64,000 nt of DNA from Nageia nagi (lineage: Eukaryota; Pinophyta), in contig JBITNC010000001.1 of assembly GCA_050084985.1 (NCBI GenBank), forward strand, positions 164,548,001 through 164,612,000, written 5' to 3'. The notes below the pieces were generated by a model. The model was not told where the DNA came from, did not search any database, and worked only from the letters and a program-made list of their open reading frames with translations. Position numbers and translations under genes: made by a program. Shown here in pieces: positions 23,102-34,436 of this stretch (its first letter is position 1; each line of letters opens with the position of its first letter).

Positions 23102-24246
23102 TCAGGGAGTAAGGAAAACAACCAAATGGTATAATGAAGATTTCATTGTTTCCTTCCATGGTGCTGCACCAGGCTCAAACTCATTCAAATCAACTATATC
23201 ATCAAAATCAGGTGGTCTATCTAAATCAAAAAGTGGATTGTCAAAAGACAAATTAGCATTCATCTCAAACAAGGGGTTATCAATGAGACGACATGAATCA
23301 TAGTAGTCCAAGGGAAATTTATCATATTCAATTGCTAATACGTCACTCTTCAAATCATCTGTACTGAAATCATCATGAATATTCTTTTCTCTAGGTTTGG
23401 TTTGGGAATCTAGACCAAACTCTTCCAACTCAGGCAATGTTTGCACCTCATTATCCTTATGAATGAAAGAGCTATGCAAAGTTAATTGGCTGCTGTCACA
23501 AAAATCAGAATTAAATCCATACCTTTCAGCAGTGACTTCATGCCTATCCCAAGGCTCAAGTGTCTCTCTTCCAAAATCTTCATTGCTATGCCCCATATCA
23601 AAATCAGCTCCATGTAACAACAGTTCTGATCTATCTTTATCACCACAATGATCAAAATCAGCAACATTACATTCTTCAATTTTGTTGACTGAAGTTAGGG
23701 CACAAGATAAATCAATTTTATCTTCTAAATCTACAACAATGTCAAGTTTATTGGAAAAATCACTTTGTAACATGCTTTTGATTCCTTCCACTTCTATGCA
23801 TCCTCCATAAGATCAATTTCTTCATTAAATATAGGATTTCCTACTCCTCTATTCCCACAAGCTTCATAAAAAATACCATCATTATGCATCAAATAATTGC
23901 TATGAGGAAATGAACATGATTTCTCATACTTGTTATCAAAACCCTTACTATTTTCCATGGATGAAGACATATCCATTGTGGTGGATTCATTTTTGCATAT
24001 CTCTTGAGACAAGGCATCTTCTTCCAAATCTGAAATTGATGAGATTTTCAATTCAGGATTTGATTTCTATTCAGTAAGATTAGGTTGCGATAGCCCTAGA
24101 TCTGATAATATATGAAAGATTGCTCTAGTTGTAGATTTGATTGAACTCTCAATCGGATCTGGTTGTTCTATCAAATCATTCATTCTTTGGAGCTCTATGG
24201 TCAAACCTTCCAATGCTTTTATTCTTTTCTCTTTTTTGAGATCCAT
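23102..24246 (-). pseudogene. Acidic 5'-proximal ORF of the LTR element, function unknown
   Basis: Read on the minus strand from ATG at 24246 (MDLKKEKRIKALEGL). An in-frame TAG at 24067-24069 separates it from NPELKISSISDLEEDA. After a stop and frame change near 23796 it continues IEVEGIKSMLQSDF for another ~229 codons to a stop at 23102. Total ~380 codons, strongly acidic, with a repeated phrase NPLF(E/D) near the end (DNPLFEMN, DNPLFDLD). There is no zinc knuckle, protease or other catalytic motif. Its place right after the primer-binding site is where gag, or the extra ORF of some plant Ty3/gypsy elements, would sit. I cannot tell which. Confidence 0.55.
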
Positions 24247-24671
24247 GATTCACAAACTGGCAAGATTCAGATCACACTCCAAAACTCCTAAAAAACCCTA
24301 GATATATCAAGCACATTGAATCCAAACTCCAAATGCTCTAAATAAATTAGCAAACCTTAGATCTATGAGATCTCACACCATAAATTTTATAAAATTATTT
24401 TGAAGGTGGCCATACATAGATCAACCCTCAAAATATATAAATCAGCCTTCAAATATACCAAATAAAATTCCCAAGGTTGATCTACTCATAGGCTGGCTTC
24501 ACAAAACCTTTAGATCTATTGACAAAACCTATAGATTTAATAGATCTAGTCACAATATTTCTAGATCCAATATATTTATTCACAATACTTTTAGATCTGA
24601 TATATCTCTTCATAAACTTTAGATATGGTTTCAATTTCTGCAATTTTGATCTTCATCCAATAGGTTGGCAA

Positions 24672-24690
24672 GATCACTACTTTGATACCA
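24672..24690 (-). promoter_or_regulatory. Primer-binding site (initiator tRNA-Met type)
   Basis: Minus strand reads TGGTATCAAAGTAGTGATC one base after the 5' LTR. The canonical plant site starts TGGTATCAGAGC; the first eight bases match exactly. Confidence 0.7.
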
Positions 24691-24691
24691 C

Positions 24692-25505
24692 TGTAAGATC
24701 TCCAAATTAAAATATATAAAACCCTAGTTGAAATATTATGAATCTATCTAATAAAAATTCTGATCTATGCAAACAATAATCAGATCTGCAAATTATTCAG
24801 ATAAATAACACCTGAAACCCCAAAGTAGCGGATCTAGCCACATAAATATTATTAAAATATTTTGCAAGTACAAATAGATAGATCTACTCAAACCCATCAG
24901 AAATCAATCTCTAAAATGTATAAGAACAAAGCCCAAGGTTGGACGTTCCTATGGGAGGTAGATCACACAAACAGTGATAAATTCTGATATAAATGCACCA
25001 AAACCTTTTATGGGTATCCCGATCTAGTGCTTGATAGCTGAATACTATGAAACTATGGATGTCTTTTCAAACCCTACAACTGAAATTCTAGTTCTACACA
25101 AATGTAGACTTTGAATAAATCTATCCCAAATAGAAAGGGTTTTCGTCCTAACTCCATGAAAATTTAGAGGTTTTTGTTGTTGAACTCAATTCCTCCATAG
25201 GTTTTCATGTGCAAAAGAAACTAGAATGGCATGCTAAGGCAACAAGTCACTCCACGAGAAAATGAGAGAAATAACAATTAACAACCCCCAAAATGGGCAC
25301 TCCACTTTTTAAATAGCCATGAGCTTCTAATTCTTCGTTGAGGTTTATGGAATCATTAAAAATGATTAAATTCACCTTATTAGTCCCAATTAAGTTTTTT
25401 AAAACATAAAAATACTCCTAATACTTAAGTTCCATTTCCATATGTGCTCAATTGGATTTTATAAAATAAAAGTGAAAATAAGCGTCCAAAAATGGAGACA
25501 TTACA
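24692..25505 (-). repeat. 5' LTR of the 11.5-kb element
   Basis: Partner of 14032-14853, with ends TGTAATGTC and GATCTTACA on the minus strand. Confidence 0.88.
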
Positions 25506-26560
25506 ACTTCATATTCCATTCTATCTTGTAGTCCTTTCTTCAATATAGAAATGATTTCACTTTATCCACTTGTGTTGTATACTTAAAACTTAAATTGTAA
25601 TATAATAATTTGAAACTTCGTAACTAAACATTGGTTATACTACATGATGGGGGACAATTGAATAATGGAGGTGAAAACCAAGCACAACAGAAACCATTTA
25701 ACACCTCAATATGGAGTTTCTCAAAAATTTATAGGTTGTTAATAAACTAAAGCAGTTGACTAGATAAGAGTAATGGAAAAAGTTTCCTTATTTAGTTAAC
25801 AAGCTTGAAGCAACATATTGCTTTCAAAGGAGGGGTGACTAGTTTGGGTGTCAAATTGATTTGCAAAGCTATGTGAAAGATTTATTAGGTTTATATGAGC
25901 TCTCTTCCCTTTAGCTACCCTCAGCCCAATTGACGACTGACCTCCTTCGCTCTCCCTGTTCTTCGAGGTTACCTCCTCCACACATGTTCCTCACCTTGGT
26001 GTCCAAATAATCTTTTGTGACAAACTTGAAAATCATACGAAAAAGACCTTGGTGGAGGGGATCCACATCCCGTCCCTTCTGAACATCCTCTACTGCTTTA
26101 CATTGAATAATTGCATCTATTTTAAAAAATCTATAGTTTTTTTTAGAAAATCTATTTTGGGCATATCATTTGATCATTGGATTCCATGATTTGCATTTTC
26201 TGTGTTATGCTTTGCTAAGTAGTGCACGACTACTTGTGTATATATCTATTTTGTGCATAACTTACGTTCGTTGCATTTTGTGAAACTACATTCTGTTGGG
26301 TAGTTTTTCTTTTCTACCTTGCAAATAGACAAATTAGTTGCAAGGCCAACAAAGTTGCCAACACCTAGGTGGAAGGGCGTTACCCCTACCCATTATGAGG
26401 ATTGGTTACCTCAAAGGTCTCGTGAAATGGTTGTGCAAGAATGAGGCTCAGGAGACTAGTTAGTATGTTTGAAGCTGCTACTAACTCAAATAAAATTTGT
26501 TAACCAAGGGCTCGGATTGTCTTCATATTTGGACAAGGGTTGTTTCTCAAAACAAAACAA
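25506..26560. other. Intronic stretch without recognised gene
   Basis: No long frame, no repeat with another part of the window that I could see. Confidence 0.4.
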
Positions 26561-27375
26561 GTAAAAAAGCCACAAAACATAAGTGTAAAATAAAAGAAAA
26601 ATAGGAGGGAAGATTGAAAATAGCTAGGGGAACACGAGTTCAACTATTTACATCAAGCTCCACTGATGAGTACAATGCATGAATGCTAAGTTCTTTCGGG
26701 TTTGTTGTGAGTTCCATGCATCCACACATCTCTCATTCTAGCCAAACAACACAAAGGGTCAAGAAGAAGGATATATCCACTTACACTAAGCAACAACATG
26801 AGTGAACTAGTGAAGGGAGCATGTGTCTAATGGAGCACAAGGATGACACTTCCAATATGTGGATCAAGTTCTCACGCTAAACGTCACAAGGGAACCCACT
26901 TTTAGAGTTATACAAGTCTAGTTGCTTACTATGAACAATCATTAACTATGTATCACATTCAACACGTTGAAAAGATATTCAACCACTCTTTCACCCACCC
27001 CTCAAGAGGTTTGTGAAATATTCCAAGCATCTAGGCAACACACATCAATGACAACATTACATGCCCAAGCTCATAGTAACATATAAATGGAGTCGTGCAA
27101 TTTCATTCAAAAGATCATGCCACATTCACAATAGACAAGTATTGGATAGACAAAATTAGTCTACTCATCTAGTTACAAATGTTCATGTCCAAGTTTCAAA
27201 ATTCCATCCCCTTTAAAATGAGCATTTAAGGGGTATAAATAGTTTTTCATGGCAACCTTAAGTGTTGCCTTAACCCTTGTGCGGAGTTGGAGAAAAATAA
27301 AAGTGGTCCAATGAAAATTCGCCACATGGTGTTACAAGATTTATTCCAGCATTTGTGGGAGCAAATCCTCATTTG
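26560..27375 (-). repeat. LTR-like segment following array C
   Basis: On the minus strand it starts ATGAGGATTTGCTCCCACAA, sharing the boundary and ~80 preceding bases (ATTTTATTTTATT..., ATTTGGATTTCAAA) with the segment at 18992. A TATTTATA box is near 27236, in a context similar to the other copy. The left end is uncertain. Confidence 0.5.
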
Positions 27376-27809
27376 TCACAAGGTTGAACCAAATTTAAAA
27401 GGTCTTTGAAATCCAAATTTAAAATAAACTGCAATAATAAAATAAAATAAAATTGTTGTAACTGCAACACCACACCTCTATGCTCTTCAGGTGCACTTGG
27501 ACTTGTGCATCTTCCTTGCCTTTGCAACACTTGACTTGACTTGTTCACCTTTTGGCACTTGCGAGGGCAATCTAGTAGCCTGCATACATCACTAGGATGA
27601 TCTTGGATCTTGTCTTTGAAATATGGCCATCTTGGGCGCATGCTTCTTTCACTCAAAATCTTCGTGACTTTCCCTTCTCTTAGGCCTAGGCTCCTCTAGA
27701 TTTCACCTCAAATGCTTCCTGAAGCCTCTCCAAACTTAGAGCATGCCAAAAAATGTCTAGATTTTGTGTTTTTTTATGGTGTGAAAGACTTGCATTAATT
27801 GCTTGAACT

Positions 27810-28715
27810 TGGAGCATGCTTCAAAAACACAAGATTTTGTCTTTTTTTTCGTTGTGCCCATCTTGCCAGTTGTCCCAACTCGAGCGCATGCCAGAAGAAG
27901 ACAAGATTTTGTCTTTTGGAATCATGTGCTTGCCGTCTTGGACCTGCTTGTGTTAGACGTTGGTTTCGAGGTCGTCTAGACCTCCTCCTGGGCTAGGCTT
28001 ATGCTACAAAAAGTCAAGATTTTGTCTTTTTGAAGCATGCGGTCAATTGAGAGCCACATGCCCTTCGCACACATGTCATCTTGGCTCTTCGACTTGCCCA
28101 CTTTGACCTCGCATCATTCGGATTTGTCTTTTCTAATGCTTAAGGTTGCTAGATTTCACCTTCGAACAGCTCTAGAAGTCCTTGCAAGCCAGGCGCATGG
28201 TCCATAAAGACAAGATTTTGTCTTTTGAAATCATGAGATCAACTCTCTAGACATGCCAACTTGAGCGCATGTTCCAGAAAAGACAAGATTTTATCTTTTG
28301 AAATCATGCATTGGGTTGTTCTTGCCCAGTTTGACTTGTTTCGGGTCATTAGCAAGTGGGACTTCGCCAGATTTTCACATTTTTCTGGAATTGATGTCTC
28401 CTTGGGCTAGGCACATGCCACAAAAGAGAAGATTTTGTCTTTTCAAACCATGTGCATGCCCTCTTTATCATGCCTGAGCTGAGTCTAGCTTCGAAGTTCC
28501 ATGCCTTAGTCAATTTTCAATTTGAGCCCAGTCTGGATGTCTTCCTGCTTTGAGCGCATGCTCCCAAAAGACAAGATTTTGTCTTTTTGAGGGATGCACT
28601 TAACCCTGGAGTGCTTTAACTTTGCTTTCTCATCTTCAGGTTCATCTTGAGTGGCTTCCTGGTTTGAGTGCATGCTTCCAAAAGACAAAATTTTGTTTTT
28701 TTTGAAGCATGTGCT
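27810..28715 (-). repeat. Hairpin-unit array C (8 copies)
   Basis: Eight copies of a ~47-nt inverted repeat with core AAGACAAGATTTTGTCTTTT and outer arms GCGCATG and CATG(T/C)GC. Cores are near 27830, 27905, 28018, 28212, 28283, 28430, 28571 and 28687. Copies differ mainly between the arms; the core is kept almost perfectly, for example AGACAAGATTTTATCTTTT at 28281. Spacing is 70-190 bases. Next to it on the minus side is the LTR-like segment ending at 27375. Confidence 0.82.
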
Positions 28716-28789
28716 TGGCTCGAAATGCATCATGGTTGCCTCTTTTATTCTTCGACTCGACTAAGCGGCTTGTGGACCTAGACGCATGC

Positions 28790-29420
28790 CCCAATGCAGT
28801 GGACCTTGGGGTGGCTTAGCTTCGCTTGACTCGGCTTGGACTTGACCTGGATTCCCCTACTTGGCTTAAACTCGACTTATGGTTTCTAGACTGTCATTTT
28901 TTTTTGAAGATTTTAAGCTTTGTTTGGACATGGCTACGATTGGGTGAATGACGATACTTTTGGCTTGGGATGATATACATAATAACCAGATAGTTGAAGT
29001 GACAAAAACATGACCTTATGTGGACCAGAGTTGTTGAGGGTCCTCAAAATCGTAGGATTTTGGGGCAACACCTTCCAAAGAGAGATGTTGTCAAACAATT
29101 GATAGGTTTTTTGTACATTGCTACTACCTTTATAATGTTCACTACCATCATCGTCCTACTTACTACCAACATCATTGCTATATTTTGTAAAGAGGGATGC
29201 TTTGACTAGGATCAAATTTGACGGGTAAACCAAAATTTCAATTGAAAGATTTAATTTTTTTGTCACCCTTCATAGTTGATAGGGAAAAAATGTTTCTGCA
29301 TTTCAATTGAATTTTTTTTATTCACTTTGACTTTTAGATAAAATATTATAATATTCAATTTTATATATAATAAATTATGTGAAAGTAATATTAGTTTTAA
29401 ATCTATAATGTAGAAGAAAA
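28790..29420. other. Intronic stretch without recognised gene
   Basis: Nothing recognisable. Very AT-rich from about 29220. Confidence 0.4.
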
Positions 29421-29424
29421 AAAA

Positions 29425-29490
29425 TGGTTGGATAAGAATCGAACCCCGAATCTCAAACAATCAATCCATCTAATCCAACATTAGGTATTT
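29425..29490 (-). other. Possible tRNA-derived fragment with a B box
   Basis: Minus strand has GGGGTTCGATTCTT, a good pol III B box, preceded by TGGATTAGATGG, which resembles an A box. They are closer than in a normal tRNA and no cloverleaf can be drawn. A SINE remnant is likelier than a tRNA. Confidence 0.25.
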
Positions 29491-29510
29491 GGGGGGCTCA
29501 ATTCACTTAA

Positions 29511-29640
29511 GTGCCAACATGGGGGTCATAATCATATGATATGCCAACATGGGGGTCATAATCCATGCCAACGTGGGGTCCCTAGCACTTAGAGTGCCAA
29601 CGTGGGGGTCTTGGAGCTCGAATAAGCCAACGTGGGGGTA
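29511..29640. repeat. 30-bp minisatellite, five units
   Basis: GTGCCAAC(A/G)TGGGGGTC or a close variant starts at 29511, 29541, 29565, 29594 and 29624, so the period is 24-30 bases. Flanks between the conserved 17-mers differ. Confidence 0.85.
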
Positions 29641-30061
29641 TGAGGCCCTCCCCATTGTGGTGCTAGCATGCTAATAGCCGTCCGATTCACAAATGCATAA
29701 ACATACCTTGGGATTCCGACAATTGAGGATCTCCAATACAAAACATGCCTATTCTACTACTCAGGACGGAGACGTCCCACTTGGGGCTCACAGTGGGGTC
29801 CACATGACCCATTAAACTCCTATCTTGAGTTACACAATGCAAATGCAAATGCAAATATAGTAAGTAGATATAGTACAGGATGACCCAATGGGTCCCATCA
29901 AAAGTACAAGGGGGACATCACAATCATCTTTGTGATTTGTATAGACTTTGGTTCCAATTGAAACATATGCCCGATACCCTTACGAAGTTACAAACAACAT
30001 GCAATACCTCCTTCCCTGCTTTTTCAAGCACCTTATAGTACTCCAAACTCCTCACCTTGAG

Positions 30062-30423
30062 ATTCCTAGCTCATATATACATACTAATAATGGTAGTAAC
30101 TTGACTTTTTCAAATCTCATAACCCCTTTACCAAGCGGATTGCATGTAGGATGATCTCTGTTCGCCCCCATAGGAAGTGAAAGCTCCATAACACATTAAT
30201 CCAACTTGAGGTAAACCTTGGTCACAAAATGGCTGGAGGAATCAATATTGGAGGAGATACTAATAGCACTCTTGCCCATCTTCTTATGATGCTTTTTTGC
30301 ATTTTTGTCCACTCCACCATATTTGGACATGCATGACAACTTCTATGCCTTCACATGGAGTTGGGACTTTTCAACAATGGGTTTCTTCCTAGCAACAAGC
30401 TTCTTAGTTGCTTTGAAATCCAT
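30062..30423 (-). pseudogene. Coding-like fragment of unknown family
   Basis: From ATG 30423 on the minus strand: MDFKATKKLVARKKPIVEKS, a TAG, then SKYGGVDKNAKKHHKKMGKS, a TAA, and ELSLPMGANRDHPTCNPLGK. About 110 codons in one frame with two stops. Lys-rich; family not recognised. A PMD remnant lies ~0.65 kb to the right on the other strand, so it may belong to the same decayed transposon. Confidence 0.4.
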
Positions 30424-31079
30424 CAAATTTGTAACAAGGATAAAATTCCCACAGATTGAATTGTATTTTTAAGAAAAATATATAAAGAAGAATTGTTGTT
30501 CAACTATTGGTTTATTGCATTTAGCATGAATTGGCAACGTATCTCAATCGTATCTGGAGCTTCATGTACAAAACTGTTGAATTTGGGATTAATGTATATT
30601 TGCTTTTATCACCTCATTAAAAAATATTATTGCCACATTTTAAGTCACCCTTCAATTGAAATTTTGAAAATTATTTTAACATTTATTATTGACGGACAAT
30701 GTAAATTTTTGTTTTTCAAATGAAAGGTAAATTTGAAAGTCCTATGAGGGATAAAATGATCTGTGAAGGGTGTTGACAATTTCAAATTTGAGCCTTGTAT
30801 GATATATTTTTCGTAATTATAATTTGAGATCACAAGAGGAAAATTGATGAAAAGACACAAACCAAGGACATCATGGATTGCAAACCTCGAATAATAATAC
30901 GAGGGGCCTTATACTAGTGAAAAATTGTCTGACTTCACAAAAGTGACTTGACTTTAGATAACAAAGATTAACTTAAATAAATCTTAAGGTCAAAATAAGT
31001 AGAAAATGAAAACTCATATATATCATATTGAAATTTATGCTAGATTAGACTTCGACACCAATTTTGCCCCATACAAAAG

Positions 31080-31588
31080 ATGGTAAGGAACGCACATGAC
31101 AATGCAGATTGGGAGTGGCTAGAGGCGGTTGGCTTTGCAAGGGTCGCACAAATGAATAGGATAGTGAGCGATATATTGTATTTAACGACATTGTCTTAGT
31201 TTTGGGATGCGAATCATTGCACATTTCAGTTCCCCACAGGGAGATGTCCATCACCCTCGAGGACATATAAAGGATTTTTAGGATCCCCATTGAGGGGGAG
31301 AGCATCGCAATCGGGCACAAAGACTTGTCACAAATTGTCAAAAAAGATTGGTGGACAATGGATGTGAGAGGAGGCACAACAGAATACAAGGAATTATACA
31401 AAACAAAACGGATAGGGAGGAGAGAAACAATAGCTATGTGCTTGATTTCTAGCTTCGTACTATTGGATTACTATTCAACCAAGTTCCGTTTGAACATGCT
31501 CGAGGTAGCAGTGTCCATGGTACAACAGAGGACAATATTTGCATGGGGATCAGCCCTTCTTCAACAGACATTTGCTATAGTTTCTTGA
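31080..31588 (+). pseudogene. Plant mobile domain (PMD) remnant 1
   Basis: PMD is found in plant MAIN/MAIL proteins and in plant transposons. The plus strand gives MNRIVSDILYLTTL, then WDANHCTFQFPTG. After a one-base frame change it reads EMSITLEDI, a TAA, RIFRIPIEGES, and a 90-codon open stretch to a stop at 31588. The F-x-F/L-P-x-G-E-M-(S/T)-I-T-L-x-D-(I/V) core followed by R-I-P-x-x-G-E is the PMD signature. One stop and one frameshift show it is dead. It is probably the remains of a PMD-bearing transposon, since no intact neighbouring exons are visible. Confidence 0.7.
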
Positions 31589-31997
31589 ACTTAGGAATGT
31601 ATTTGTGAAGTTTTTCATTAGGTCCTTGTCAGATATTCCATGTGTTCTAGAGAATCCAATGCTATGCAAAGAAGAATCAAGCTACATTTGTAGTTTGTAG
31701 TCTACCTCTATTTTTGGTGGCAAACCACTTGGCTTTTGGAACAACTATAAATATTTTATTTAATTGACCAGTTTGTTAGGTGTCTTGTTTGTTTCCAAAT
31801 GCATCTTGCTTGATGGGATTCTACTTCAATTTTCTCCCCTTCTTGCTTTGGTATGAAGAACAATGTAAATATCTTGCCTTGAATTGATCAACTTCTTTGC
31901 TTGACCAAAATGTGATAAATTCTCTCTTACCTTGGTATTCATTGATGATGTATGACTTGCCCTCTTTATTCAAGTGATACTTGTGCTCTTTTATTAG

Positions 31998-32240
31998 TAA
32001 GATAGCATCCCTGTTTGGCCAATCGGGGAATCCGGATGTTCCTTGGCTATTCTCGGGGACGACCACCCGTTCCCTAGCCGGTCCTGATTTGAGGGACGAT
32101 CTGGGGATGTTTCTCCAACACTGGGGGATGTTCCGGGAACGTCACCTAGCCGTTCCCCAAAAAGGGAATGGTTGGGAAATGTTTTCCCAGGCGTTCCCAA
32201 GTTCCCAAAATGCGGGAACGGCTCCTCCAGCAAAAGGAAC
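31998..32240. repeat. GC-rich block with GGGGATG/CGTTCCC inverted motifs
   Basis: Dense short inverted motifs (GGGGATGTT, CCGGGAACG, CGTTCCCAA, AAGGGAATGG) in a locally GC-rich 240-base island. It resembles 15875-16190. Possibly a non-autonomous hAT-like element; ends are not resolved. Confidence 0.4.
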
Positions 32241-32404
32241 ATGTTGACACCAATGAGTACTGGTGGGTTTCTGGAGAGTACCTGATTGGAATTTCCATGG
32301 TTACTCGACGATTACTCAAGAACCTCCAAAACAAAGTCTGATTTCTAGAAATAAATAGTAAAAAACTTGTGCTCCTTCAAAAATTTCTTCTAGGCGAGCT
32401 TCGA

Positions 32405-32515
32405 TATCATCAAACTACAATGTGGCCTCCTTCATGGCCTGGGATTGGAACCTGTGACCTTCCAAAGGGAGACCAAGGGACATTACCACTACACCAATGC
32501 CTCCTGACTTTTTTT
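32405..32515 (-). mobile_element. tRNA-derived SINE fragment
   Basis: The minus strand reads GGAGGCATTGGTGTAGTGG (A box TGGTGTAGTGG) and, ~35 bases on, CACAGGTTCCAATCCCAGG (B box GGTTCCAATCC). The A/B spacing is tRNA-like but the sequence does not fold as a tRNA. A T-run borders the other end. Confidence 0.6.
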
Positions 32516-32819
32516 TATAGTTTCCTCTCTTTGGCTTGTGCTCTATTTTGATTATTATAGGATAATAATATTAAGAATAATTTTATTATCACATGATAAG
32601 CGTGATTAAATTTTTTCATTAGTTATTTTTATTTTAGCATTGTTAAATTGATTTTGGTGCTTTATAATTTCGTATTTGAATATCTTTTTGTATATCTTTT
32701 TCATGTAATGTTCAAGGTTTTGTTTGCCGAGTTTTTTGGTTGAACTTTTGCCAAGTACTCTTCAAGTTGCCAAGTATTCTTCAAGTTGCCAAGTAGTTCC
32801 CAAGTCCGAGTTTTCCAAC

Positions 32820-33016
32820 AATGGTGAGAACCACTCATATAGGAATCTTGTGTGAGTTATGTAAAAAGTTGTAATAGTTGTGAGTTCCTTGTGTAGAATC
32901 TGTTAGGCAAAATGAAGACAGCTGAGTTGGTTGCACTATTGTAAGTATAAATATGTTTACCTAGTTAATGTAATTTGTTCAGCTTCTTGGTTGTTCTGAT
33001 ATGGTATTAGAGCAAG
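32820..33016 (+). repeat. Copia-like LTR end with primer-binding site
   Basis: Conserved LTR-end sequence (CTCATATAGGAATCTTGTGT ... GTTACCTAG-like ... TAATTTGTTCAGC) is followed by TATGGTATTAGAGCAAGATC at 32999-33018, close to the tRNA-Met primer site TGGTATCAGAGC. The same sequence occurs inverted at 34437-34600. Upstream at 32750-32800, AAGT(T)GCCAAGTA is repeated three times. Confidence 0.6.
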
Positions 33017-33606
33017 ATCATACTTCAGCAATAGCAAAATTGAACTTGTAGAGGAAGTGTGGATAGACGACCTCCTCAAAGTCAGGAGGTGGTAGTAGAT
33101 GTTGTGACATTTTCTTTCTTGTATGATGTGACACGCTTTCAATTAATTCTGTAATTGCCTTCACACAATCTGAAAGGGATATCACAAGTTGCACCAACAC
33201 TCCTAACAGGATGTTGATGTGTTTGGTGCTATAATGATAATGTGGAGATGATAGCAAACAACTTTTGTAAATTGAGATATCTTGCTTTGAGCTATAATAT
33301 TGCCAAAACTCCCCAGTAATTATATATGCTCTAAGCTGGAGTCTCTCTCTCTCTTGTGGACCATCTACAATTCCGAATGAGGTGAATTATTTGGAGCTTA
33401 GTAGTCCCAACTTGAAGAATATTTATATAGAGGAACTGAGCTTGAATGGGTCTTAACAGCATCTGGAGGAGACAGAAATACACAAGGCAAAGAGGGGCTT
33501 GATTGCCCAGACAAGTTTTCCTGTGGACATATTAGATTAGATGCTTTAGTCCTTATTAGGAGACTGACTTGTGACTGAAACCTTGAGACATGAGGCATAT
33601 CTGTTC

Positions 33607-33692
33607 GAATGAACTCTTGAAAGTTGGTCTTGGGTGTGAGGCATTTTTGGTGGAATGAACTCTTGAGAGTTGGTCTTGGTGTGAGGTAAATG
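33607..33692. repeat. ~47-bp tandem duplication
   Basis: GAATGAACTCTTGARAGTTGG followed by a TCTTGG...GTGTGAGG end occurs at 33608 and 33654. Confidence 0.8.
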
Positions 33693-33934
33693 AATCAGCA
33701 GGGAAGAAAATATCAAGGCATGATAGGCTTCCACATGAACCTAACCAAGAAAGACACATAAATGTTAGATATGCTGGTGCTGATTGGATACAACTCTTTC
33801 AAGTTGGTTCTTATTTTTTGATTGCGTGATGTTCTTTTTATCACTTTCTGTTGTGTTGATGTGGGGGATTAAGGAGCCCATACTTTTATTTTTGAAGGTT
33901 TTATATATAAATAAAATAAACAATACAAAATTAA

Positions 33935-34170
33935 CTTACATATTTGGAATGCATGATTGGTGAGCAAAGATCGAATGGATAAGTTAAGGCCCAACTTAAG
34001 GTGAATGGATGAGTTTGTCTCCATTCATAAAATGGTGTATACTGTATATCAGTAAAACTTAGTTGAATTTATCGATTGTGACTGAATGTGTGTGTCCCCA
34101 ATTACAATTGTTAATTATTTATACTTAGTTCAATTTATCGATTGTGATTGGATGTGTGTGTCCCTGGTCA
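33935..34170 (+). repeat. Forward copy of a ~200-bp inverted repeat
   Basis: GGTGAATGGATGAGTTTGTC, CAGTAAAACTTAGTTGAAT and TGTGTGTGTCCC appear here and, reversed, at 34875-35075. Inside this copy the TTTATCGATTGTGA...TGTGTGTCCC part is itself doubled. Confidence 0.75.
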
Positions 34171-34436
34171 TGCTGTTTCTATATATTCTGAAGGCTTAAG
34201 AGACTCCATAAATCTGGGCAAATTGAATTTGAATAGAGAGACAAATTGTTTCTACTTGAGATCCAAGTGAGGGATATCACATAAACATTCTGATTGATCC
34301 AAGTTCTCAAAAGAACTTGATAGCAGAAAGTATGGGGCTTAGGCTCTAAAACATCCTTAACCATATAAATTTAATTGGTTGCAAATGGCAAATAAGAAAT
34401 GACAAGAATTCAGAAATTTAGATTTGCTATTATTGG

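Larger units (their letters stand above)
14032..25505 (-). mobile_element. 11.5-kb LTR retrotransposon (minus strand), with nested insertions and captured gene fragments
   Basis: Two direct repeats of ~820 bp (14032-14853 and 24692-25505) bound the element. On the minus strand the LTR starts TGTAATGTC (TATAATGTC in the downstream copy) and ends GATCTTACA. Next to the 24692 end lies a primer-binding site starting TGGTATCA; at the other internal edge lies a purine tract. Both fix the orientation. An acidic ORF sits ~450 bases after the primer site. I find no reverse transcriptase, integrase or CCHC motif, so the element looks non-autonomous or has lost pol. It contains a hAT-like fragment, a plus-strand nested unit (16.98-19.9 kb) and the TSR3/PPR/NDC1 mosaic. 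The flanking five bases (GCTTT and ACTTC) do not form a clean target duplication. By eye the LTRs are about 90% identical, so the insertion is old. Confidence 0.85.

Noticed and set aside
14027-25510. Target-site duplication of the 11.5-kb element
   Set aside because: GCTTT on the left and ACTTC on the right share only CTT out of register, so I do not claim a duplication.
27810-28715. CRISPR array (repeated palindromic units with spacers)
   Set aside because: Repeats are diverged, spacing ranges from 70 to 190 bases, there are no cas genes, and the context is a plant retroelement.
29425-29490. tRNA gene
   Set aside because: A and B boxes are present but too close, and no acceptor or anticodon stem can be drawn.
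31821-32334. Overlapping open frames on both strands around the GC-rich block
   Set aside because: They follow from the inverted GGGGAT/ATCCCC motifs; no protein family signature.
32405-32515. tRNA gene on the minus strand
   Set aside because: Good boxes, but the stems do not pair; a SINE head explains it better.
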